The position numbers were made by a program, and so were the translations under genes. This document shows, in pieces, positions 48,106 to 59,370 of a stretch of DNA of 64,000 bases (positions are counted from its first letter, which is position 1; the number at the start of each line of letters is the position of its first letter). Source of the DNA: Calvatia gigantea (Eukaryota > Basidiomycota > Agaricomycetes > Agaricales > Lycoperdaceae); contig JACAAK010000010.1 in assembly GCA_025093985.1 (NCBI GenBank), positions 1,017,501 through 1,081,500 on the forward strand, given 5' to 3'. The notes beneath the pieces were generated by a model. It was not told where the DNA came from, ran no database searches, and saw nothing but the letters and a program-made list of their open reading frames with translations.

Positions 48106-49878
48106 TTGAGCCTCGGCCAATGAACGCACTGTAACAGAGGATGGGGGAGAGATGTGGCCGCTATACTTCATTATTATAGAGACTTATCTATGCAACAGCA
48201 GAAGTTCGACATTTCTTTGGGACTTGAGGTTAAACATAGCAGGGTGTATCCACCAGAGCTTTTATTACTTTGCAAACGTTGGGCGTTGGTGGGACTTCCG
48301 GGGTACTTATTTTGATTGCTGTTGAGCCTTTTACTTGAACCCCTTTACTGATGGAAATTTGTACTGTTTAATAGACTAGTAAATCATCTCCTCTATCAAT
48401 GTGTTTTTGGTGCGAACCTTCCTGATCTGGGAGGGAATGCAATTTCCATGCGAAGGCCGAAGGCAATGGGCCGTGCTGAAATCTCATCGGGGGTCGAACC
48501 CTCAGGCCTCATCCTCACTGCAGTTTGTTTTCCCATGCAACTTCTACCTGATTACCCCACAACGCATAATCGGGGCATAACAGTGGCATAACCCCGGGCC
48601 GGCCTAGCAGTCCAGTGCAAGGGAGTGCTTACCCTCTCCCTTTCCTTACCCGCTGTTGGCCTCTTCCCTTCCGTTCTTTGTTTCTGGTTCACTTCACCGC
48701 AGGGTACTCCCCGCTTTTGTATCACTCCTGGTACCCCCCGCGGTACGACCTGCTCCTTGTGCTGCGCTGACACCGTTACCCCTCGTAGTGCACTTTGGTC
48801 TGTGGCAGGGCAATCAGAGGAAGGGTCGTCGATGCATAGTTAAACTGGTGCCCTCTGCCAAGGTCTGGCCTAGTTCCCATCCCTAGTCCTGCGCCCAACC
48901 AGCAAATACCTACCACCGCCACCAGTCCGGCTTGAAACGGCAGATGCCATCCCACCATTCACGATACCGCTTTGCTCCGCGCTGCAAATGCTGGTGCCAA
49001 CTCTAGGTGCGCCAGTTCTAGGGAATACATCATCGCTAGCAAAATAGGTGGTCGATCATAAGCTAGCTCCTCCTTGCTTAAATTGGGTTCCTGTCGGAGC
49101 TCGCATTCGAAGCGGCGTTCACCTTCCATCCTGCATTCGGCTTCGGGGGTGATGTGTGGCACCCTATTGCGCGATATGCCGAAAGTCGTCCCCGTTCTGC
49201 TTCAGCTTCGAGAATGACACAGTGAGCTGCTATCTCTTCTCTTACAACGCCATACCTATTCCCTACTAATCTCCAAGGATTAATAGGAGCGGAAAACCCC
49301 CCTCCTGGTGCATACATCCCTCCCCCCCTAGTTGGTCCCTCCTTCTACGCCAAAGTGCACCATCCCGCATTCAACGTCGATGCTGAAGACATAGGAATAG
49401 CCTTTTCCATATTCAGTACCCACGTTAAAGCCGTGTCTCAGAGCGTGCAAGGCCTGAGGGGTATCTTCTAAACCAGGAAAGCCAGGCTTGAGATGACGAG
49501 AGGAGACTTGGATATACTACTATTTTAGGGACGTTCACCTCACCCTTTGCTGGAGGAGGTTATCAGGATCATATTGCTGAAGAGGAGGCCAGGGCCGGGT
49601 GTAGAGGTATGCTGAATGATGATGGGACGTGGGGTGGGGGGATGATTGTAAGGTACGTTCCTCCGCCTCACTCTTTCCAGTCTGTCTTATTTTGCGTGTA
49701 GGCTACCTGAGGCTCGCGAAGGAGCCCCAGAAGCCCAGAAAGACTCTACAAAGCGTAGTTGATCTTTACGACGACCACATGTACTTCTTCCTCCCTCTCC
49801 TTTTCATTACACGAAACCGAGACGCGGAAGACATTAGGCACGAGGAGTCCAACTCGCGACACACGAATCCCTAAATCC
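48106..49878. other. Intergenic, possible SINE-like fragment
   Basis: No protein gene supported. On the minus strand near 48490-48505 the sequence GGTTCGACCCC resembles a pol III B box, with an A-box-like TAGAAGTTG about 45 nt before it. The arms do not fold into a tRNA, so a tRNA-derived repeat is the most that can be suggested. Long C- and T-rich tracts occur at 48600-48720. Confidence 0.35.
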
Positions 49879-50351
49879 ATGGCTCACCCCGACACAATAT
49901 ACGAACCCATCATCACCACCCATAAATTCACATTATCCCGCTACAAAGAAGCCTTGTCCGACCCCGACAAAGTGAAAGCTGAACTCGTCTCCCGCTCCGA
50001 AACAGTTTTGAACAATACCGTGGCTGAAATGGATATCTACCACACTCAAAAAGTGGAAGACCTTGAGCGGTTAGCGGGGGACGAACGTCTTGATGGTGAA
50101 ATTCTTACCTATGAACAGGTGAGCCCACGTTCCCACTATAAAAAAAAATCGCCTGGTCGCTGATATATCCACAGTGTATTTTTATACGCCCCCAGAACGC
50201 TCGTCAATCCCTCATATCTCAAGACCCATCCTCACCTCCTGAACCACTCACACCCTCCCTCTACATGCGTGACCTCTTCCCCCCCACCCTTTCCCCACAA
50301 CCCCCTCTACCTCTTCCGCATCCTACTTCCAATCGTACACCCCCCCGATAA
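49879..50351 (+). pseudogene. C-terminal part of a sorting nexin (SNX41/Atg20-like), tentative
   Basis: Two exons (49879-50118 and 50196-50351, phase 0, GT-AG) give 131 residues beginning MAHPDTIYEPIITTHKFTLS. Conserved-looking pieces are RYKEALSDPDKVKAELVSR, ETVLNNTVAEMDIYHTQK and LDGEILTYEQNARQSL, then a proline-rich tail with PSLYMRDL. These resemble the BAR-domain end of fungal Snx41/Atg20 proteins, which act in endosomal sorting. The PX domain and the first two thirds are absent upstream, so this is a fragment or a pseudogene. Identification is from memory of the family only. Confidence 0.45.
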
Positions 50352-51468
50352 TAACCATATACAAATTCATCCCGTCCAACCCCAACCCCACTCTCGCCTT
50401 CTAACACCAGAACCGCACCACCACCACTCTTATTATCATTACCCACTGATACTAGGAACTCTAGGACAGGGCGAAGTAATAATCCCACCACTCCCACAAC
50501 CGACACCGCACGTATTCCATTCGGCGCCGATGAGGCCTGTGAGCGTTGTGGTGCAGGGGCTGTGGGTGTTGTGGTGGGTGTTGCGGGGGTTGTTACGGGT
50601 GGGTTTCAACATCTTCTGGTGCTGGTGGTGGGAGTGGGGGTGGTAGGAGCTTGGGAGGGGAGGGGCAGACACTCAAGGCGGAGAGGGGGGGGATTTTTTG
50701 GGAGGTTTTGGTCTTGAGGCTTTGGGTGTCTGTGGAGTTTGCCATTTTGTGACCAGTGGATACTGCATGTACCATACATATCATTTAGACGGACTTTGGG
50801 AATAGGAAACATGGCCGCTAAATCAATCCTCGCAGATTCGAGAGCACAATTTTTTCGCGGTGCGTGATAGTACTCTGCGTCTCTCTCAAAATCTCAAGAG
50901 TCAAGGATAGAGAAAGTTATGTTGTCGGAGAAGTAGAATTGGCAGGAGGTCCGGATGGGCAATGCATAGAGTGGGACAGATTGACCCAAAACACACTACC
51001 ACCCCACCTCAACAGCCGATGACACGATTCTTTAGATCACAAATCAACGCCATGCCTACGAATAACAGTCAGGTCACCAGGGTAAGGGAGTATTTTTTTT
51101 GCCCAATCCAGTAAAAAGCATCAGGAGAGTACATCAATAAATTCCTTGGACTCCTCCTGGTGGCTGGATACGAAGCCAACGAAGGTTAGCCATGATAGAC
51201 TCGAGCACTCAGAAGGGAACTTGATCGTACCATCTAAATTTTACTTGATGGTGTCAGTGGTTAGTATGGACACATGTTGCAACAACCCGCTGCTCGCAGC
51301 CAGCCTCGTGATCCGAGTCGTCCGACTACAGTAAGCTGATATCAAGTCCGCAAAGGCCTTGCGATCTAACGCTTTAATGGTGATAACCACTGGAGGATGC
51401 CCTCGGTTTCACGTTGTATATCAGGGGAACAAGATACTGCAAGATACCCTGCTAAACCTCCCCTCACC
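50352..51468. other. Low-complexity and upstream region of pseudogene G
   Basis: GT-rich simple sequence at about 50530-50650; from about 50690 homologous to the region upstream of membrane gene F. No gene recognised. Confidence 0.5.
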
Positions 51469-53240
51469 ATGAGCCCTGGTATCTTGGGTGACCAGATGGT
51501 GCAGACGATTGGGCTCCTCATTGGCGTCCTTTTGACGGGCATCCTCCTCACTTTGGGTGTCTCCTCAATCTTCCCTCACCTCAGATATTGAAGCGTTCAT
51601 CATGGGAAACGGACTCGCGATCTTCTCTTCTCAGCCACCAGATAAGACACAAGAGTCTCTTGGGGTATGGAATAAAGCTTTGGGATCTTGAACGGTATTG
51701 GTTGTTGGGCTCTTGGCAGACGGGGTTCCCGTACGTCCGTTACGGCCCTTATCGCCTCACCTTTTAAACAACTGCTACTTGAAGGTGTGGAGGTGTTTCA
51801 TGGTCCAAAGAGCCCTCAGACCGTATCATTCCTCAAAGTGGGGAAACGTGTTTTGGGTCATTCCAGCTTGCCTATGGATCCTAACACTAGATAAAAAAAA
51901 AACAACACAAAACTCCGAGGAAAGTACTTCACTTAAATGAGTACTTTAGCCACAGGAAGCATATCTGCCGCATCAATTGATGTGCACTGTGGAGATCGGA
52001 CGGCACCTGACACTGAAAAGTGTCATGTACGCGTACTCCTCCCACTACTCCACTTCACCGACGACGCCTTTCACTTCCGAGAACGATGACCAAGACACCG
52101 ACCCCGAAAATCCCATTTCCGAGCCATCCAGAAGTCCGGATCATACACGATTTCCTAATTCGGAAGTCCCGACCACGGAAGCTCCAACCTCCGAACTCCA
52201 CCTCGCCCGCCCGTACTTCTCATTTCCGACTCTAAAAAACTTACGGACCGCTTTTCTATTCACTTATTATACTTTTTCTACATTCCTCATAATTTAGAAC
52301 CTCATAGAATGAGCTTCCGGCCCGTCTTCATTCCCGCTAGTATGTTTTTCTTTGTTCTCTCTCTAAAATTTACATTCTACTCTTTGTAATTCGGGCGCAC
52401 AGCCCACCATTCTCCTCTATAAAAACCTGTATACTTTGTTGTAGTCAGGTAGCTACGAATTAGCCAAGTTTTGACTCGAAGTCTCTGTCTCTAGCCTATT
52501 TCTCTAATCTATCTCTCTTTCTCTCTTCTCTCTCTCATCTCGACACCGAATCGCCACGCAATCGTAAACGCCGCCTTCCGAACGTTCAGTAATCGCTCTC
52601 GACACCTTTCCGGACCCTTATCGTATCGTTCCGAGCCTTCGGAACAGAATTATTCATCGTTCCGTTGTCTGATCATTTTCGTGATCTCCACGCCTACCCG
52701 CTCTTTCCAACCCAATCCCTTTGGTCAAGAACAACGTCGGACGGACGCCGACGTGCTCGTGCACCTAGCCGTAATCTCCCTCTTCAGCACAATCCCTACC
52801 CTGATATACTTGGTTCAATAGGTGTTGCACCCAACTCGGCGTTGATTTTCTATGCGACCCTATTTCTCACCACCCACCTACTCTCACACCGAAAAATGGT
52901 AACAGCAGTTCTGGGTGATAGAGCTCTTACACTGCCAACACCTTCGCATCATCAGGATCTTGCTCGAGTCGGCTGCCATCAATGTGCCGATAGCGATTGC
53001 TGTCGCTGTAGGACTCGGGACTGGAAGAACATTTGGTGGTGTCATTGGGCTTATTGCCCCTCAGAGTGAGGTGCGTCTCGAACTAATTCACACGCAGCAT
53101 GGTCTAGCGATTACCAGGCTGACTTAAGATTGATTTTACCAGGCACCAGATCTGTGATAATAATCCACCAAGTTGCTCTCGATAGGGCATTTAGCCAGGG
53201 AAGAGAGGACGGATTAAGGATGCAGGTTGATCCAAATCAA
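51469..53240 (+). pseudogene. 7TM-like membrane family, copy G, broken by deletion and LTR
   Basis: The ATG at 51469 starts MSPGILGDQMVQTIGLLIG and runs to LTLGVSSIF. About 95 nt of exon 1, present in copy F, are then missing and the frame ends. Exon 2 is preserved (VWRCFMVQRALRPY, WVIPACLWIL). Its 3' border continues into an A run. Exon 3 is split by the solo LTR at 51988-52786. After it the homologous codons resume (NPYPDILGSIGVAPNS, LLSHRKMVTAVLGDRAL, LLESAAINVPIAIAVAVGLG), followed by a degraded exon 4 (IIHQVALDRAFSQG). It is closest to copy F and was presumably a tandem duplicate of it. Confidence 0.8.
51988..52786 (+). mobile_element. Solo LTR (copy 2), about 800 bp, with GCAC target duplication
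   Basis: Begins TGTGGAGATCGGACGGCACC and ends CTCCCTCTTCA. It is flanked on both sides by GCAC (51984-51987 and 52787-52790). Removing the LTR and one GCAC restores GTGCACAATCCC, which lines up with GTGTACAATCCC in intact copy F, so the empty site is reconstructed precisely. Contains a TATA-like CTATAAAAACC at about 52420. Same family as 16778-17527. Confidence 0.85.
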
Positions 53241-54849
53241 GCCTCAACCCATGAGCGTACTACCGTATGAGAGAACCAAGGAGAGATATGTCAGCGTGTA
53301 CCTCGTCATTGCGGAGGATCAGTTATGCAACAACAGAAGTTTTGACATTTCTTTGTGGTCTTCAAGGTTGTTCTGCGGAATGATATGCCCATCCTCCAGG
53401 ATCAAATTCGATTGTCGAGCCCCTGGAATTTTGATCACAACTGCGTCTATTGGGTACTGACAAAGCTGCGTTAGAGGTCACCCCGGATCTGTGGGTCACC
53501 AACACCTTCTCGTCCTCCTCCTCTTACCGTACACACCCTCAATTATAACCACAAACAAATTCATCCCGTCTCGTCTAACTCCAACTCCAATTTAACTCAT
53601 ACCCTCCATAATTCCCAGAAATTCCAGCCTTACCAACACTGCACCACCACCGCAAGCAGCAGTAGCAACGCTAGGAACTCGAGCCAGGGGGAAGGATAGG
53701 ACAAATCCGTACTTCATGATCGCTTGACCCGCCGGAGTGGGACCTTGGTTGCCGTAGTACTACTACGGTGTGGAAGACCATTGGCCACTTTATCGTACCT
53801 GAGCTCATCCCAGTTCTGGAGCGTGGTTGGGCGTAAATGGTTTGATATCGCGAGGTATACTATGTATATAAACTAATAGGAGTAGGTGGGTGGTGGGATC
53901 GAAGAACACAGGTTGGCCATGAGGGGCCACGTAGATAGGCTTCGACCGTAGATGAGACTCAAAATTTGAAAGGCGGTTAAGGACCTTGAGCTTGAAGCTT
54001 GAAGCTTGAGGCCTTGAGGTTTAGCCTGGACCTTCTCCGAGCCGGCAACTTCCGTCGCGGCGCGTTACGTGACACACCCCAGCAGGCACTCGTTTAGCGC
54101 CACCAACCGTCTCATAACCTTTCTAGGCTCCTGATCCTTGACCTTCTTTTTAAGTTGTTTTTCTTCCACTCCAAATATTCCAGTAGGGTGGAAAAGATGA
54201 GCGACATCTTCCCGGAGCAGTTGCAAAATATCAAGCCACGCCTCTCTACCTTCGAGTTCCTCACTTCACCGCCCTTACTATGTATCCTTATTTTGTCCTT
54301 CCTCTGACCCGGTGACTCATAATGACGGCAGGAACTCGCCCAGAAAGCTGCTGGTTCCTCCGGCGCCAGTGGATATTCATTCCATTACTCAATCTTCAAT
54401 CTAGACCTCTAACAATAATCGCTTGGACAATGAAAGCTGACAGCTGCATTTATTCCACCCATGGTTTCGAGGCCCAATATGACTACTATACCTACCCGCA
54501 CCTACGTCATGCGACCATCATGCGAAGTGGTTCGTAATTGTTCAATGATTTCTAGGGAGGACAGCTGTAGCTTCCGAAGAGAGGGGGTGCGTTGGGCAAC
54601 CTGGAGGATCACTCCGTCCCAGGAACCGGGCCCTGCGAGAGCGAGTTAACCATCATGCCTACTTGCGTGTATAGTGCGCCAACGCTTCGATTCCGCCGCC
54701 AGACGAGCACCACGGTCGATTACCCCAAAGGCCACGTAATTGTCATCAGGGATAAAAAAACAAGCGTTGAGATGAACGGAGCCAGGAATCTTCTCCCGGG
54801 TTAATAGATAAACTGCTTCTCGTCTTGTTGTTCGTATTCTACCGTACCT
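53241..54849. other. Intergenic, no gene recognised
   Basis: Contains a short direct repeat of GCTTGAA units at about 53988-54010, whose reverse complement appears at 59650. Short open frames around 54322-54804 have no recognisable motif. Confidence 0.45.
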
Positions 54850-56516
54850 ATGCTCTTGAATCTTGACATCTGGCACGGGATAATCAGTTATTTTGAATAC
54901 CCACGGGACAAACAAACTCTACGTTCTCTTGCGATCACATCGCGCTGCCTCTCCAATCTTGCCTTGGACGCCGTCTGGAGGAATGGTGAAAGTTCTCTGG
55001 AAATTGTTTCTGTCATCAATTCATTTGCCCAATCACAAAATGAGCCGTTTTTGGAGTATATATATGAACCTGGAGGGAGTGAGGGAGACAGTGATGAAGA
55101 TTCGTCCAGTCCATTCGGTGACATAGTCGGTGGCTGGGTGGGTTTCTCTCTGCGCCATACTTTATTTAAAAAAACTGAACTACAAACCCTGCATAGCACT
55201 TGCACAACCCAGTGCCCTACGCCGCTCGCAAGCGCGCATTTGAATATTTAGCGCGCATTAGGAAGCTCAAGGCATTCCAGCACGGGCGAGTGACCAAAGC
55301 GGCTTCGCTATGGCTCGTTCTCTCCGCCTCTCTCAGCTGTCATGGGCCATTGCTGCCAAATCTCCAACATCTGGAGGTCATGCTGTCTGGAGAAAGAGAC
55401 AACCCCATCCAGGATCCCATCAGCCATCTCATACCCCTAATATCACCCTCTCTCAAAGTCCTCCGCATTAGCACTGAAGGTCTGCTAAAACACAAGGCTG
55501 CATTAACTATCCTCAATCTCGCTTACACCTGTGGGTGTGACCTAGAAGAGTTCACCTACGATGGAGGTCCTATCCATCACCTTCCTGACGCAATCGTGTT
55601 CTTCAAAAACCTAGGAAAAGTGCAGATTCCTTTATATCGGGCTCCGCAGCACAAAGCGACCGTCACCATCGCCAAGTTCCTTGCTATGCTCCCTTCTCTC
55701 CGCTCCCTCTCCTGCAACCTCGCGGCATTCTCGCGCTCTACAGATGAATACCAATTATGCCATACCAGTCTCCGGAAGATTGAGATTAAATCTCCAGCAA
55801 TAGCACTCCGGGAACTGCTCTGTGAATGCGTATTCCCCTCTGTCACTGAGGTGAGGATCCTAAAGGATGGCAAAGTCCCAGGTTTTGAGGGCATCGAATT
55901 AAGCTGCCCCAATACACGTAAACTCGATTTATGTGTCAATACCTTGGCCAGTAGGGATGGTGACCAACCCTTACAGTTCAAGCACCTCACCTCGCTGTTA
56001 TCTCTCCCTATCCAGGTGTTCAACCTGGAAGTCCACGAGCACAACCTCGCCCCATCTGACCTCCGCGTTCTCGTAGATTGCTGGAAAAACCTCCGCTCTT
56101 TTCAAATCGTGTCAACCACCCAGTTCGATGCCTTACCATCACTCGCCGCGTTTTCATGTCATCCAAACCTGGACTACCTCCATCTTCCTCTCCCCCTTTG
56201 TTGCCTTCTCGATGATATCCCCAAGATACCGGATTTGATAAGGTTACGGGTTGTCGCCCAAGGCAGTAGGTCCCGTCTACACACCCTATACTTTGCCCGT
56301 GGTGCTGGTGGTCGCAGGCGAGCCCTCGCCATAACAGCAGCGGAGGAACGTATACTCGTAGAATACCTGCTCTTGCTGTTCCCTAGTTTGGAGGAGCTTG
56401 AATTCTCAGGTAGATTTCCAACTCGAAGTCCCCGTGAGGATGAAGTCCTAGCAGAACTCCAAGGGATTTTGTTAGAGTTGAGAAAGGAGAGGGTGGAATC
56501 CGTCGGGTTGGGTTGA
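54850..56516 (+). CDS. F-box domain protein with LRR-like C-terminal part
   Basis: Basidiomycete F-box protein, by family a substrate adaptor of SCF ubiquitin ligases; target unknown. The ATG at 54850 opens an F-box (LLNLDIWHGIISYFEYP, then LRSLAITSRCLSNLALDAVW). An acidic linker rich in E, D and S follows. An intron of about 59 nt (55138-55196, GTGGGT to ATAG) leads into a long second exon with leucine-rich spacing: LLPNLQHLEVML, SLKVLRIS, SLRSLSCNL, NTRKLDLCVN, NLRSFQIV, NLDYLHLPL, SLEELEFSG. The two exons give about 535 residues. Single copy here and not part of the duplications. Confidence 0.75.
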
Positions 56517-57330
56517 TGGACAATCGGTAATGTAGGGTTGATTCCACTGGTTTTCTTATCTTAAATTGATGTCAACGTGTTGTGTTTTTTGTACTCGTAT
56601 TTCTCCTCCCTATCTACATTCTCTCGCTTTCCCTCATCAGTGTGAGGTAGATGCCAGGGCCTAAATGGCCCATAGCATCAAATGCCTTCTTCACATCATG
56701 GCCGCATATGGAGAATACACCACCCGAAGATGCCTGAAGTCGAAAATTGAAACGAAGAAGAGGACGACATAATCGGCCCCCCACAGACATGTCCGACCCC
56801 ACGTGAGATCATTCTCAAGAGCTAAGCTACCAGGGCTCAATAAATTAGCGGAGCTCGAGGAGGTCCTGTTGGAATCGAAGATGGAGAGCGTGTCGGGCCA
56901 ACGTTCAAACATTCAAGAGAGGGTAACGTTGATCACGATCTCGCGAGTGGCCCTTCTCAGCTTGAAAGACATGATACTGGTCGTGACAACCCTTCAACAA
57001 AGGGCAAGGGTTAGGGCATATTAGCCACTGACACCCAATTGTGGTTCAACAAGGCTGTTCGCCCATACCCTGTGCACTAACTTTTACACGTCATAGCTTG
57101 GGCGTTTGTGGGCTAGAAGCGGTGCAATAAATAGCAACACGAAGTCCGCAAAGAAGTTAGCGCCCATCGTCATCCTGTGGGTCTATCTTCTCCATAAATT
57201 GATAGATCCTTGGACACGATCACAGCATCACCTCGTGGATATAAAGTCGGGCCCGGCTACGTTTCTTGATATCCTAAGAGACGCTAGCTTCCGCAACACC
57301 CTTTATCCCCCTTCATCCTCACTAACCGAT
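56517..57330. promoter_or_regulatory. Intergenic with TATA-like element before the next gene
   Basis: GATATAAAGTC at about 57237-57247 lies some 90 nt before the ATG at 57331, a plausible TATA box for that gene. Otherwise no gene is recognised in this stretch. Confidence 0.35.
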
Positions 57331-58263
57331 ATGAAGCCGGTGACCATCGATTTGGATCAAGGCCAACAAATCCTTATCGAAGGAGACACAGTTTATAAAC
57401 AAATCCGGTCTGACGACCCAGACCCAACCAAGTGTCTGCTGTTGGAACATGGAGGGAGATGTGTCGCCTTCACATTTGAGGACAATGTATGGTGGCAAGG
57501 CGAATACACTGGCGATGCTAACAGGATACCACGTCTTAACATCAAGTACCAGGCTACAGGAGAGGAGAAGGAAGAGCGGGAACGGGCGAGAAGGAGGTGG
57601 GAACAGGAACAGACACGGACGGAATGTGTGGATTATGCGCAACAACATCCTGCGGCACACGCTGGCCAAAGCACACCCGTAACTTCCATGTGGGATAACC
57701 AGTCTTGCCTCGGATGCGATAACGGAACCTCCAATGGATCCAGGGGATATCCACATGCTCCCGCCCTAACGCAAACTGTGCAAATGCAATTCCCCACCGC
57801 GGGTGTCGAAAACGCAAACCGGTACTTAAACTCAGAACCTACGACAGACTTCGGTCGTAATCCAGGGCGCTACGGCCAACCCCAATGGCACAATCCCTGG
57901 CAGTCCGTGACACAGTCCCGCACACAATTATGGCCAGATCAGCGGACCTATCACCCTAGCCGTGACTCCACACCGTCACCCCACTTTCCAGAGGCATTCC
58001 CTTTTTCTCCGGCCTCTCCTCCACATTTCCTAACAACGCCATCCCCATATGCGGAGGAACAAACACCGTTCGCCCACGGTACCAGAGGAAGGACCCGGAT
58101 CGATGGAGGAGTATATCTCGATATTGGTGGAAGAGCGGATGATAGGAATGTCGACACCTCGATCAACATATCCGGGCAACAAAATTATGTCAATATCAGT
58201 CCAGACTATCATCAGGAGCTGAACGGTTGCTACGTGAATGGACCATGGGACTGGCCGCGATAA
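57331..58263 (+). CDS. Hypothetical protein, 310 residues, low-complexity C-terminal half
   Basis: Single exon from ATG 57331 to TAA 58261-58263. The N-terminal 75 residues look folded: MKPVTIDLDQGQQILIEGDT, then EHGGRCVAFTFEDNVWWQGE. A charged helix follows (EEKEERERARRRWEQEQTR). The rest is rich in P, N, Q, T, S and G with many aromatic residues (WHNPWQSV, FPFSPASPPHF) and ends GCYVNGPWDWPR. No signal peptide or membrane segment. I do not recognise the family. A longer open frame extends upstream without an ATG, so 57331 is chosen as the first ATG. Confidence 0.6.
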   Translation: MKPVTIDLDQGQQILIEGDTVYKQIRSDDPDPTKCLLLEHGGRCVAFTFEDNVWWQGEYTGDANRIPRLNIKYQATGEEKEERERARRRWEQEQTRTECVDYAQQHPAAHAGQSTPVTSMWDNQSCLGCDNGTSNGSRGYPHAPALTQTVQMQFPTAGVENANRYLNSEPTTDFGRNPGRYGQPQWHNPWQSVTQSRTQLWPDQRTYHPSRDSTPSPHFPEAFPFSPASPPHFLTTPSPYAEEQTPFAHGTRGRTRIDGGVYLDIGGRADDRNVDTSINISGQQNYVNISPDYHQELNGCYVNGPWDWPR

Positions 58264-58577
58264 GACTGTTACTTTGGGGACAACGGTAGACCGTCCGTGT
58301 ACGAGTACCATTATGCAATTTCTTGCGCTCTTTTTTGTTACCCGGGACTTCCTTGTATTTTTAATGGCCACATTAACTAAAATGTACATTTGGGATCGGG
58401 CAAGGCATTCTGTAAAAGCTGGGTAATTGGTATGGTCGATATGCGGTGTATCTCCGTACTTTGGCCATAAATTCAAGATAAATAACGATCACACAGGTAC
58501 AGAACGTACGTCGACGTGCCGCCATACTGACTTCCTAAGAAGTCAGGTTGCCTATTATCAGTCATAATTATTCCCAA

Positions 58578-59370
58578 TCATCCTCTCCGCCGGATGGTTT
58601 TAGGTGACCATGATTCGGTTTCGTCCACGGATATCGAGGCCCCGGGGTCCTCGTTCTTTGGTAACGGTTGTGAAGGAATGGACTTAGCCTCTGGCAAAGC
58701 TTGAGCCCCACCCCGTTCAATCTGCGCTCTTTTCGTAGATTCCTCTTTCATATCCTGCTTGATCCTTAGCCGGGCCTCTCTTTCTTCCTGGTCTCGAGCT
58801 TCAATCGTAGCTACATTAGCTAGGACCCGTTGTTGACGCTCAAAGTCTTGTCGTAGCTCCTAGGGTCCGTTAGAAGGATTTGCCAAAGTTGCAGTAATAG
58901 CCCACGGCGTACTTCGAGTGTGGGGGGGTGCTTTCTCGTGTGTGACAGCCACGTACTCCATTGAACTACGGTATGGTAATAAGCCCCCAGCCAAGTGAGA
59001 CTAAATAGAAACACACCAGGTAACCGCCTCCCACCTCCAATGTATTTCCAAACATCTTCTGAATCCTTGTACTGCACAGTGCGTCTCGTCCGCCGGGGGT
59101 CTAAAACACACATCACTCAGTAGATCACGACGAGTATGGATGTCAGGCGAACCGTCGGAGGTGCTTGGATATTCAAAGAATCGGTTCCCTGTAGACCTTG
59201 ATGTTCACGTCACTCTTCTTTGAGAGTTACTTCGAGAAGATGTACGAACCTTCTAAATCTCGCCCAACATATCTTATCTAAGTTATTAGATCATCAGTAA
59301 GTGCACATACACTACATTCGACACTCACAGGATTTCGAAAGAGGTTGAAAACTCTTGTGAGGAATGACAT
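58578..59370 (-). CDS. NDUFAF2/NDUFA12-family complex I assembly factor, intact
   Basis: Mitochondrial protein of the B17.2-like family that assists assembly of respiratory complex I. Six exons (59329-59370, 59250-59277, 59153-59188, 59017-59100, 58913-58965, 58578-58859) sum to 525 nt or 174 residues. It opens MSFLTRVFNLFRNPIRYVG. Then come RDLEGNRFFEYPSTSDDP, RRTRRTVQYKDSEDVWKYIG, GGRRLPVQWSTWLSHTRKHP and PTLEELRQDFERQQRVLAN, the standard order of this family (glycine-Asn-Phe-Glu, basic TRR, VQW..WLSHTR, PPT.EEL). A charged helical C-tail extends beyond the core. The start is fixed by the first exon being in frame with a basic amphipathic N-terminus. Likely essential and unduplicated here. 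Confidence 0.85.

Noticed and set aside
54646..54915. Minus-strand open frame overlapping the F-box start
   Set aside because: It overlaps the clear F-box reading frame on the opposite strand and has no recognisable domain.
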